64,000 nucleotides of DNA from Brachypterus glaber (lineage: Eukaryota > Arthropoda > Insecta > Coleoptera > Kateretidae), in contig OY294051.1 in assembly GCA_958510825.1 (NCBI GenBank), positions 3,844,001 to 3,908,000 of the forward strand, read 5' to 3'. The notes beneath the pieces were generated by a model that ran no database searches, was not told the DNA's origin, and saw nothing but the letters and a program-made list of their open reading frames with translations. The position numbers and the translations under genes were made by a program. How positions within the stretch are numbered: the stretch's first letter is position 1; every line of letters starts with the position of its first letter. Shown here one piece after another: positions 37,001 to 48,100 of this stretch.

Positions 37001-37095
37001 TACAATTTATGGAAAACGTGAATTCTGCAGGTTTGAATCATACGATGGCGGAGTGTGCACCGTCCACTGTTGGGGTTGGTCATTTTATGTCGTGA
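31001..37095 (+). CDS. Nuclear DNA-binding protein with three pipsqueak/CENP-B-like HTH modules
   Basis: Seven exons: 31001-31003, 32051-32397, 33377-33693, 33964-34156, 34795-35155, 35986-36200, 36516-37095; 2016 nt, 671 residues. Every intron is GT..AG and all phases agree. Residues 2-116 are an acidic, then Lys/Arg-rich tail. Module 1 (about 120-237, exons 3-4), module 2 (about 288-407, exon 5) and module 3 (about 485-605, exon 7) each hold a pipsqueak-type HTH (for example MKKVCETFNISKRTFKRHL), then LP-x-EVE, RKLAYEIAEKN, KHxFN and AG-xx-WYxxFxxRHP, the second HTH of CENP-B/Tc5/pogo-type transposases. No DDE domain follows. Exon 6 is a 72-residue linker ending KRKRR. The tail has PLDMS (36976-36990), close to the CtBP-binding PxDLS. 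I infer a domesticated, sequence-specific DNA-binding regulator, perhaps a repressor. No ortholog name can be given. Confidence 0.88.
31612..31757. mobile_element. 146-bp MITE in intron 1 of the triple-HTH gene
   Basis: Arms of about 44 bases: AATAACC..GTTTACAT and GCTAACTACCATAGTTATAA inverted at the other end. Confidence 0.75.
32621..33289 (-). mobile_element. CATCGGCACT family, full copy in intron 2
   Basis: Hairpin end at 32621, AACTAGATG end at 33289; same build as 16336-17030. The following exon begins 88 bases further on. Confidence 0.7.
33838..33952. repeat. Palindromic module in intron 3, next to the exon 4 acceptor
   Basis: GTATGCGAACT at about 33840 and AGTTCGCATAC at about 33921 form the outer arms; it ends ATAATATACTATT twelve bases before the AG. 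Confidence 0.55.
34221..34556 (-). mobile_element. 320-340 bp interspersed repeat, copy B (intron 4)
   Basis: Same family and orientation as 2497-2814, with an intact AAAATTAACCTGC hairpin arm. Confidence 0.8.
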
Positions 37096-37305
37096 TCAGA
37101 AACCGACACTGGAAACGGTCCCACGATATCTACGCTGTTGAATCAGCACGGATTAATGTTTAAATGCTATCTGTATGTATATTTTTGTTTGTAAGATGCA
37201 TTATATAACGCTATAACGAAGAGAAGGTCCTTAAAACGAGAATAAGCTGTATACTTTTCGCTTTTATTTTAATACTTTTGTGTTTTATGGTTTTTTCGCC
37301 TAAAC

Positions 37306-37854
37306 CAAAGAACTTTTACCTCAAGAAGTAATTTCAGACGAATGTTTATGAAAGTGTCATCTTTTTGTTTGTTTATTTACTAACAGAAACGCGATACAGC
37401 TTTGTGGTGTAAAATGTAGATGTCGCTAGTCGACTTTCAGGCTACCTAGTAGCGATGTTGCCTAGTTTCCACCTTATCATGATTTCAAATCATTATACTT
37501 AAATTAAAAATGTAAAAAACTTGATTGTGTATACTATAATTATGTTTAATAATATAGTATATTTAAATCTATTAAAATTAAACTACTAGTTCATATAAAA
37601 CTCATACAGAACTAATGTTTCTTAAAATTTACAATAAAATATCCAAAGTATATGTTTCCAATCGGCAACACTGTACCCCTGTCAGTCATTTTACGACATT
37701 AGACTGTGAGTTTACACATTCTTTCTCTCTCTTTACGCGTACTAAGTGTAAACAATAGTCGCTCCCCACCAGCCCCTCACCGTAGTTGGTTCACGCTTCA
37801 AACAAAGCATACGGTAGATTTAATCATGTTCCTTCTTGAGGTAAAAGTTCTTTG
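37306..37854. mobile_element. hAT-type MITE just downstream of the triple-HTH gene
   Basis: 23-bp perfect TIR beginning CAAAGAACTTTTACCTC; exact 8-bp duplication GCCTAAAC (37298-37305, 37855-37862). 549 bases. It holds the first AATAAA after the gene's stop (37633-37638). Confidence 0.88.
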
Positions 37855-38270
37855 GCCTAAACACAAAGTTGCGAGTGAGTAAGTATTTAAACCGTAAGCA
37901 AAGAAAAACTAGTGAATAGTCAATAACCCAAATATATTCAACATCGAAATTTGTCTTGAAAAACTGTACTCCGTTATCTGTTAGTATCTGATCGGGTCAT
38001 CCCTAGCGAGTGAAATTCTACCGTCTTTCGTAAAACTTATAATTAAGGGTGTTGCCCATCAACCATGATAAAAAATTAAACTAATCAGATCAAATCTGTC
38101 AGTTTTAGAAATGATTGAGTTTTTTAGAAAAAAGCATTATATTGCTTTTGGAGTAATGTAGCAATATGATTTCCCTATCTATGTATAATCTTAAATATAC
38201 GAGATAATACAGAGCTCTCTATATAATTTCATATTTTATTATTCTTTTCGACATTATGTCTACCTTATTT

Positions 38271-39274
38271 GAGGCGTATAGTGCAAGTGGCCCATATGTG
38301 TTTTTTTGAGATTTGCGTTTTTTTATAAATGTAATAAGGACATCTATATCTTTCATTACATACCACCCTCATAACAGAGGGTTTTCTTTTTGGCACGATA
38401 CAAGCATTTAAAGCACTATTGCATTATTAATATTATTGCTTTTATTAGTGCAAGAGTGGCCCACTGGTATAGGCTACCAGTCAAACATATTATTGGGGAT
38501 GTTGAAAAAGCCAACTGCATCATTAAAAATGTCAATTTTATTCTTAAAAAGCTAACAAGGCAAGTTTTACCAAGGATTTATAAAGATATTTTTAGAAAGA
38601 TTCTTAAAAAAGCCAAAATTTGTTTTATCGAGAAAGTTATTTGTTCACCCCAAAACAAATAATTTTCTGCACAAATGCAGGAGCGTTATGTTACCAATTT
38701 TGTACATTTTGCTTTATTAATAAAAAATAATTACAACTTACCTTAAACTTTGAGATCATAGGAACTGAAATCCATTTAGGCACTTAAACAATATTTACGC
38801 ATTAGTTATTCTTCATTTTTAAAGGTAATTAGTCCAAGAACAGTAAAAAACGTTTATTTAACTATTCCAGAGCATAATTATTGGTATTTTGACTATTCTG
38901 TTATTAAATAACGAACATTTCTTTCACATGTAAAAATAATTAAAATTTCAAAGTAAAATGTGAGGTTGATCTACTAAAAAAAACGTGTTATTGAAGGTCA
39001 GATCTCGTTTGTAATGCAATAGTGGCCCAAAATGAACACAATGTATAGTGCAATAGTAACCCACCAATTTTTTTCTCTAAGAAAGTAAAGCAAGTAAAAT
39101 AAATTTGTTTGTTATACATTACCTTATGTTGGTTGAGTCTAAAAACCCTAACAGAAAATTTTTAAATAAAATAATGCGTCCTAGATCAAAGATTAAAAAA
39201 TCAGAGAAACTTAAATAGCCATTATCTCGACATTTCCATAAAGTGAGATGGGCCACTCTTGCACTATACGCCTC
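38271..39274. mobile_element. GAGGCGTATAGTGCAAG-ended element with internal motif copies
   Basis: Inverted ends GAGGCGTATAGTGCAAG(AG)TGGCCCA; ATTT on both sides (38267-38270, 39275-39278) may be the duplication. The motif GTGCAA(TA/GA)GTGGCCCA recurs inside at 38449, 39014 and 39049. A 90-codon frame (38390-38662) is unrecognised. Confidence 0.7.
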
Positions 39275-39275
39275 A

Positions 39276-39520
39276 TTTTTATTATTTGTATCTAGGAATA
39301 TAAATGAATAAGAAAATGACTAGGAAACAGTTTCCCAAGATACTTCAGCGCTCTTTTTAGGTATCTTTATATTTTATTCTTTTTTCAAAATTGTTATGTA
39401 TATTTTATTTTTAATATTTTTATCTAGGAATATACATGGATGCGAAAATGACTTGGGACATCTGTTTATTTTGATCTTTTTTTCAAAAATGTTATACCTA
39501 CTTTTTTTATCGTTTTTTTT
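39276..39520. repeat. Degenerate direct repeat, about 140-bp unit
   Basis: TATCTAGGAATATA(A/C)ATG and TTTTTTCAAAA(A/T)TGTTAT each occur twice; a partial third copy (ATTATTCTTTTCGACATTATG) precedes the element at 38271, so that element landed in the array. Confidence 0.5.
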
Positions 39521-39644
39521 TTTAATTTAAAAGGTTGATCTGCGAAGAGTATAACCTACATTTAATTCGCAAAAATGAAGGTGTAACCCTTCATTTTTAC
39601 TAATTAAAGTGGGTACCGTACTACAAATCAATTCACCAGTAACC

Positions 39645-39776
39645 AAGTTTCAGTTTATGAGAAATTCACCAATCATAGACACAGTTTTAACCTATAAATT
39701 TACGTTTCTTAAAAAATATTATGACGTTTCTTAAAAATTAAAACTGTGATTGGTGGATTTCTTGAAACTGAAACCT
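39645..39776. repeat. Small inverted repeat
   Basis: TTTCAGTTTATGAGAAATTC with CCAATCATAG.CACAGTTTTAA, returning inverted by 39776. Confidence 0.6.
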
Positions 39777-40030
39777 TTTTAGTGAATTCTTAACAGAATA
39801 ATCTTACCACTGTTGTTAATCTATACATAATTTTTATTATTATTAGATTTCCATATGTTTAATAATAGGAGAGAAACAAAATATTGAAATTATATCTGTA
39901 AAACTGCATTAAATAAGATCGGAGAAATTATTTCAAGAATGAACCATTAAAAATACTAGAAAATACTATCTTTATGTGTGTATTAGGTGCTGGAAATAAA
40001 TTTATTAATTTTTATTGTTTTGATTTATTA

Positions 40031-40698
40031 AACTAGATGAAACGTTGCAAGCACCCTGTCAAAACATCGGCACTACTGTACACTAGATCCATCTAGTTTG
40101 CAAATTTCAAACTAGGTGTTTTGTTTGATTTTAAATTCTGTATCTTTAAAACATTATATTCTAGCAAAAAACTCCATATAACATTTTTTATAGGGCTTAA
40201 AAGGAGCTTTTATTTAAAATATAATTTTTTGAAATCGGGTTATAAATATGTGAGATATGCTAGTTTTTTTAGCATATCTTTTAAACACAATATATCGAAA
40301 ACAATTTTTAGGAAAACGATGTTTATAACATTTTTTGACCAATTTAAAATTATCTTTTATATAAGTGCTAAATTAACCAAATACAATTATAATTGCCTTA
40401 ATTATAAACAAAAAACGCTAAAAATAGGAGTTTTACCCCCTTACCCCCAAAATCTAATCAGCTCTTCGGAATACGATAAGAAACAATATGCGAAAAACCG
40501 CAAGTTGATATCTCATGTAGAAATGGAGTTTGGAGTTTACACCCAGACAGACAGACGGACGCAAATTTTATTTTTACTGATTTCAACTCAGAATGGTCTA
40601 AAATGTCGATAAATAAGATAAAAACGTGGTCAAAGATTTTGACTTTTCGGCGAAGATTTCAATACATCGGCACTCTTAGTAGCACTAAGTGCCGATGT
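40031..40698 (+). mobile_element. CATCGGCACT family, full copy
   Basis: AACTAGATGAAACGTTGC start, CATCTAGTT near 40090, ACAGACAGACGGACGC, hairpin end. The 163-codon frame at 40121-40612 is this repeat, not a gene. Confidence 0.7.
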
Positions 40699-41235
40699 AA
40701 TAAAACGCGAGTTTTCGAATAATTGTTCGAAAACTCGATTTTAATCGATATATTTAACTGTTTTTTTGTCCAAGAAATTATTACCCCGGGGTCTAAAAGA
40801 ATACTTTGATCCGATCAGTGAGGATTTATGAATATTTTAGAAATGGTTAATAAATAAAACTCATAATTATAATAATTATTATCAAATATATCTTACACAA
40901 CACAATATAACTATTTACTTAAATGTAATACTAAGTATATACAAATAAAAAAGAATAATCAAAAAATAAAATATTTCATGCCGATAATGTACAACTGTAT
41001 TGTAGGAATTAATTTTAAAATATTCATAATTTTTTAATAATCAGTCAAGAACAGATTTAAAATATAACTCTTAGTTAAATACATAATTTATCGTTCTTTT
41101 AAGGGAGTTACTTAGGATTTTTTATGAACATTTTTTGTTTTAACTCGTTTTGCAAAACCTTATTTATTTAATATTAGATTTTAGCTTTTTTAAAGGCCGT
41201 ATTTTTCTTCTATTAAAATTGATGGGATATGACTA
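40699..41235. other. No gene seen
   Basis: AT-rich, no credible frame or shared repeat. Confidence 0.4.
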
Positions 41236-41811
41236 CATAGGCGCCGACTCCGGGAATCTTAGATTTTATAAAAATTTTCGCCTGTGGCAATAAAAATTTC
41301 TTATATTTTTCTAAAGTTCCAAATTATAAAACTGGATACTTGAATCTCATATAAAAAAAAATTGGACTTTTTGGAGTTATTGCATTTTTTTAAAATTTTA
41401 ACTGTTTTAAACCTAAAATATACCATAAAATTTGTACAATTCCCCACATTTGTTTTAATTTAAGATTGTAACTTTTTAATGTACCTATTTTAAAAAAAAT
41501 TGCCTGCGGCGCCAGGCTTTTTATATATTTAATGTTTTAAAATTAAAACTTATTGCCATGGTTGACAGTCATATCTGGTTGGCAGGCATATCTGGTCAAT
41601 TTTTTGAATTTTGGCGAGGAGCCAGATTTTTAAATTTATTTTTCTTTGTATATAGACATTTGCGGTGAATATCTTTTTTTAAAATTTACCCCCGCCCCAG
41701 ACTGATTTCGTGGATCTTCCCCTGATATACAAAAACCCACATATCTTTTATATGATTTTGTATTTCAAAATAATTTGGCCCCCCCTGGATTTTGAAAAGT
41801 CGGCGCCTATG
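41236..41811. mobile_element. hAT-like element with CATAGGCGCCGACT ends
   Basis: CATAGGCGCCGACT inverted at 41811; flanks TATGACTA and CATGACTG match at six of eight bases, fitting a worn 8-bp duplication. Confidence 0.55.
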
Positions 41812-42151
41812 CATGACTGCATAACTTTTCATGCCGTGGCATTCATAAAGTTAAATTTATGTGATCACAAATTATGTGACTTTAACCAAATTTCAATGAA
41901 ATCGGACCAGAAAAACGAGATATCGGTGAAATTCTTGCGCGTAACTGATTTTATTGAAATTGGGGATATACGCTTTTAGAACCAGAGAGAAAATGTAAAA
42001 ATGCGAGATTTTTAAATATTTTTCTCTTTTTCGTGACGAAAAACAAGATTATATGACCAAAAAGCATCGAGTTTGTGAACCAAAAAGACGAAAAAAAAAA
42101 CGAAAAATAACTATTTCTCCAGATTTGATTTTAAAAATATATATAATATTT

Positions 42152-45100
42152 TTATTCTTTAAGATCTTTATAAACATATTTTAGAAACGATCCATCAAAA
42201 TTCAAGGGTGCCTCGACTGCTTCTCCACTTTGCAAAACAAACCCCCCATTTTCATCAATTACAGCCTCCATTACTACCGAATTTTCCCCATCAACATCTG
42301 TAAATTCTGGTTCAGAAACTAACAAATCTTCTTCCTGAGGGATTTCCAAATCATTCGAAACTATCGAAAAATTAGTTGCATTGATTAGGTCCTCAGAGAC
42401 GTCCCCGTTAAACCTATAAAAGCCCCAAATCCAAAGTTGGTTTTCCATGCATTTAATATACCCCAAAACTTTAGTGAAAAAATTATTAATATTAATCTTG
42501 GGATGGTTTTCTATGAAATGCCATGCCTTTAGTACGTTTTTCTTTTGATTGCTCGATAGATCTCTCGCAAATGATTTTTTATTTGGTGCTGCGTAAGTAG
42601 TCTGTAGAAATGCTTCTAAATCTATAAGTTTTTCTATAACACCGACTATTGTGTTGTTTTGTTTTGCTGCTTTACCCTTCGATAACATTAAAAAGTCTCT
42701 TAATTTTTTAAATGGGGCTATAACATTTTCGTTTATCCTATTTTCAAGTCTATGTACGCAAAACAAATCTGGAGTAACTTTTAAAATCCACTGATTCCTT
42801 ACATGTTCAAAAATGTCGTTGGTTAGATTATTTAAACCCAAATCCCTAGCTTGTACCTCAATGTTATTTAAACCATCCAAAATCGTGTTTACCGGAAGAA
42901 GGGGCAACATTAACAGCATGTGATAAATATTCCTAAAACAGGAGTTCGTTTCAAGGTCTCTAGCTAAATTCAGTGAACATATTTTTTTGTATAGGTTTTG
43001 TGTGTAGTAAAACACTGAACCGCCTATGTGCGAGTCTAAATATGTTTCTCCTAGGGCGTAATATAGGTTTGCTTCATAGTCGGTTACGATTTCGTCGGGC
43101 CTCAATTCAGGGGCTAAAGTGTCGTGAAGGTATTCGAAGATCTTTTTGTAGATATCTTGACTTTTCTTGCTGATTAGGGCGAATAGAATCGGATAATACT
43201 GAAAGAAAAAAAGAAAATAATAGTTATTTATGGTACTAGTGGGTAAAGTAAGATATTGCCCATGAGAAAATTAACCTGCGAGCGGTCAGCCAAGCAGGTT
43301 AATTTTCGAGAGGGCAATATGGGTTTACCATGAGTGCCATACAAGGTTTTATCCAATAAATAGCTTAGGAATTCATATTTTTATTAAAAATTTTAATGAC
43401 ATACAAGAAAATAATTTGACAAGTGACAGTTAAGTGGGTAAAATAAATAATTACCCACTCAATAAAGTAAAAGCCACGCGGGGGTTATTATTGAGTTTAT
43501 CTGTTTAAAATAAAGCTGGTAATTGTCTTATTATCTGTATGTATTGGATAAAAATTATTACCAAAACAACAACTGAAAAAGGAATAATAAAAGCCAACTA
43601 TAAAATCTCTACAGCCTTTAAAAACGCGAGAATCGGGGTATGAAGTGTATGAATTTTGGTACAATTTGCGTTACATAATACTTGAACGTTCCCCAACCAT
43701 AGTATTGCCAAAAGGGAACATATTAATTTCAATAGTTTTTACAATTTGAAAATTCTGGTAATTGGCTGGAAACAATTCACTATATGCCTGGTACTCCAGG
43801 ATTTTTACAATATACCCATTAGGGTATTTTAGATAGTATTATACCATTGGTATACCTGATATATTTGATTATTTTGAGCTGAAATTTGGCACAGTATGTT
43901 GTATTTTTTCCGACATGACTTAATACTTAAAAAAAACGCGTTTTTGAAATAGATATCCTAATACTCGTAAAATTATTAGCTCAGCGGTCTAAGGCATCGA
44001 TATAGCATTGACACTAAGCCAATGATCGTGAGTTCAAACCTCACTGGCGCCGATTGCCTTTTTCAGTTAATTAATAATTGAAATTTGGCGAAGGCGTACT
44101 CCCTTGGTTCGAAAGTCAACTAAAGCCGGTGGTTCCCTCTACTACTAGCCCACACAGTCCTGGACTTGGGGGATGCTTAATTAAGTAGTGCGAGGTTAAA
44201 AACAAACATAAAAAAAAAACATAAAACTTACACTATCATCCAACCAAACAAGTACAGTAACCAGCTGATACGCGAATGGATCCGACGTTTCGATTTTAAA
44301 CGAGTCATCCACATACATCAGTTTACTGTGCGACACCTGGTCGATGACGTCACAGTTGGAAAACACTATGGCCCGGGTGCCGTCCTCCGCGGCGAACTTT
44401 TCCTGGTAAAATTGGCGCGCGCTGTGCGTGAAATGGAGTTTCTGGAACTGGTCTTCTTCGATTAAGTCGCAGAACTCTTTGAAGGTTTTGACAACTGGGG
44501 TTTTGTTTGAAAGTTGGTGTCGGCAAATCTCGTTTATGACGTTGCGGAGGGGTACCAGAGCTTTTATGGAAGGGTCTCTAAAAAAAAACGAGTGTAAAAT
44601 CGATATTTTTTCTTCAAATAATACTGTACAGCACTAAAAACATTTTAAGAGGTATTTTGAGAGGTATTTTTTCGAGTATCGTTTCACCCACTTGTTGACG
44701 AATGTCTTTAACTTTCCCATATACTTTGTAGCCGCTGTAGGCGTCATTTTCGGACCTTTCGGGTATAAATACAGGAAGACAGCCTCGATGCGTACGCAGC
44801 ACTCATGTTTTAAAACGTCACTAAAAATAAGGTTCAGAAAAAGTCTCTATGTACAAAGCATTGTCGGTCGGGAAGTAAAGTATATCCCCGAAAAAAAAAG
44901 TAGTGCTCTCTCTTACCGACTATACGTTATAGGCGACCCGGTCTTACTTGACCGACTGTATGTTGTATTAGTGCACTTATTTATTAATTTAGGGAGAGTT
45001 TTTTACTTACTTTTCACAAACTTGTTCATAAACAGTCTTGAAATTAATTGCTTTATCGTTAGTCATCATCCTCTTCATCACATAATAAAACATTTGCTTC

Positions 45101-48100
45101 TTTTTGTCCATTTCTGATGGTACTTTATGGTTGTGAGGCTCGATTACAGTTACATATTGACTGTAAACTATCGTACTCGAAGTACTCTCGATTTTTTCCT
45201 GTTCTGCTATACTGTGGCAAGTCGGTATGACACAGCGTAGGTACCTGTAAATAAAACAAGCCGTTTAGAGTCTATAGTCCGTCCAATTATTCAAGATAGC
45301 AAAAGTTACTCGGAGAATTTATTCCGCCATATTGAATTGAAAAACTGGCACCAGATTCGTAATCAGCGACCCCAAAAACCCCCGAGTACCAAGTTTCAAG
45401 CAAATCGGAGCAACTTTAAAAAATCTAATCCGCCAAATTGGATCCGCCATTTTGAATTTTGGAAAACTGGAACCAGATTCGCAATCAGCGACCCCAAAAA
45501 CCCCCGAGTACCAAGTTTCAAGCAAATCGGAGCTACTTTAAAAAACCTAATCCGCCAAATTGGATCCGCCATTTTGAATTTTGGAAAACTGGAACCAGAT
45601 TCGCAATCAGCGACCCCAAAAACCCCCGAGTACCAAGTTTCAAGCAAATCGGAGCAACTTTAAAAAATCTAATCCGCCAAATTGGATACGCCATTTTGAA
45701 TTTTGGAAAACTGGAACCAGATTCGCAATCAGCGACCCCAGAAACCCCCGAGTACCAAGTTTCAAGCAAATCCGAGCAACTTTATAAAATCTAATCCACC
45801 ATACTGGATCCGCCATTTTGAAGGCTAAGTTTTAAATTCTGACCTTGGATTCAGATTCAGCGACCCAAAAACATACAATATAATATTTTTTTCAAACAAT
45901 AATTTTTTCAGCACATTATTGGCACAAAAACTTTATTTTCACTGCACTGTGAAGGGGTTAATTACCTTAATTTTCCTTTACATAATCGATTCTCAAATAA
46001 ATAACCATCGATCAAACAAAATTCCGTATCGTAAATATATTTCTTCAATTCACACTCAAAAATTCCCACTTCAGATTCAAATTTCTCGGGTACGCTAACT
46101 GAAATGCCTCTCGGCAAAACAACCTGTCCATCTCTTAGCTCCACCTTGACATTTTCGGTTTTAATTTTCACGTTTTCTTTGTTGATTGCTTTGACCGATT
46201 TTGGTTTTTTGCCCTTTTCTATGGGTTTGATGACTATGGGCAATTTTACTTTTGAGATTGAAGCTTTCCTGGTTTCGGTTCTTTCGGTTTCATCGTCAGA
46301 CTCCACTGCTATTATGATGTTTTCGGCTTGAATTTGTTCTTCAGAAAGTTGGCCTAAAAAGTTTTGTAATAAAAACGTAAAATAGTTATTTATGGTACTA
46401 GTGGGTAAAGTAAGTATTGCCCATAAGAAAATTAACCTGCGAGGCGTCAGCCAAACAGGTTAATTTTCGAGAGGGCAATATCGGTTTACCCATGAGTGTC
46501 ATACAAGGTTTTATCCAATAAATAGCTTAGGAATTCATATTTTTATTAAAAATTATAATGACATTTACAAGAAAATAATTTGACAAGTGACAGTTGAGTG
46601 GGTAAAATAAATAATTATCCACTCAATAAAGTAAAAGCCACGCGGGGGTTATTATTGAGTTTATCTATTTAAAATAAAGCTGGTAATGGTCTTATTATCT
46701 GTATGTATTGGATAAAAATATTTTGGAGTCAATTTTTTTTGATAATTTTTTACGGTCGATTAGGGATGTAAATAATAAAAAACGGTATGTTTTTTTTTTG
46801 TTTTAAAACAAGTTTTTTTTTTCGATATTTCATAAAAAAATCACACCGTGCTCCCTTACAACGCATTTTTAGACATATTTATAGGAACTTTGGGTCATAT
46901 TTTATGATGTAGAATTACCCCTTAAAATTCCTGACCCTATTAAAAAAACACCGTGATAATTTTTTTTAATCAACGAAGTTATTTTAAATAAATACAAAAT
47001 TACCTTTTAATACTCTACGCAATTCTTGTTCTACATGGTTATCATATTTTTTCTCCGTACTTTTTTTACGCGGTCTTTTTGGGTTATCTTCATCATATTT
47101 CAAAATATCCAGGATTTTTTCTGGAGAATCGTCAGCCCAACTTTCGTTGTTTTCTTCTGAAAAGCTGTCACTATTAACCATACTTTTAGTCAAAGTGCTA
47201 TTCCCTTCCATTTTCGCTAGTTGTTCCTCTATATCATCATAATCGTAATTTTTCTTAAATTTCTTTTCCTCTGGTTCTTCCAGTTTTTCCTCTGCTTTTC
47301 TTTTTTCAGTTTTTAACTGTGCGTTTTCTTCTGAACTCATAGATACACCAAATTTTTCAGTGTATTTATTAAAGACATTTAACTTGAATATTTGAAATTG
47401 TTGTAAAGGTATGTAACAGTTGTTACATATAAAATTTATCGATTCATCTTCACCAGATACTTTTATTGGATGTAAACTTTCATCGATTATAGTTGAGATT
47501 GTTTTATCTTCGATTTTCTCTGTAATACATTTAAAATCTTCCTTCATTTCGAAACAAAGAATACAGAGTTTAGCCTCTACTGGTTCAGTGCTTTCTGTAT
47601 TAATTTCCTTTTGTGTGGTTGTTTCAGTATCATTTTCTATTACCTTTAATTCCTCAGTTTCTTCCCCCATATTTTTAATATCTGTTTTTATGTAAACTGT
47701 TTCAAAACTATTTTCATGCGAACTTTCCTGTTTTGAATTTTCTTCAACAGGTTCATTAAGATTTATCTTCACATCTTTCTGTTTTTCATCTACTGTTTTA
47801 TTTTTTTCAATTTTTGGTTCATCTTTTACATTTCTTGTATTTTCCGCTTGATTTTTTCCATCTTCTGCAACGATTTTAATGTTATCTGTTTCCATTTTTG
47901 TTTTTTCATTTGCCGTTTTTGATTGTACCTTTTTATTTTCAGGTTTTTTCATTATAATTGTTGGTTCGGCACCTTTTTTCAGTCTGTTCGATATTCTTGT
48001 CCCTAATAAAAATATTAAAATTATAGAAACTGCATTTCTTTTCCATAAAAATAATTTTAGATAAAATGGGTCTTTTCTACATAGATGAGCCTTTTTACAT

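Noticed and set aside
43973..44050. Functional tRNA gene
   Set aside because: A and B boxes are present, but acceptor pairing fails and an A-tailed body follows, so it is a SINE head.
45337..45794. Overlapping open frames of about 110 codons on both strands
   Set aside because: They come from the 122-bp tandem array; a period not divisible by three with few stops opens several frames at once.
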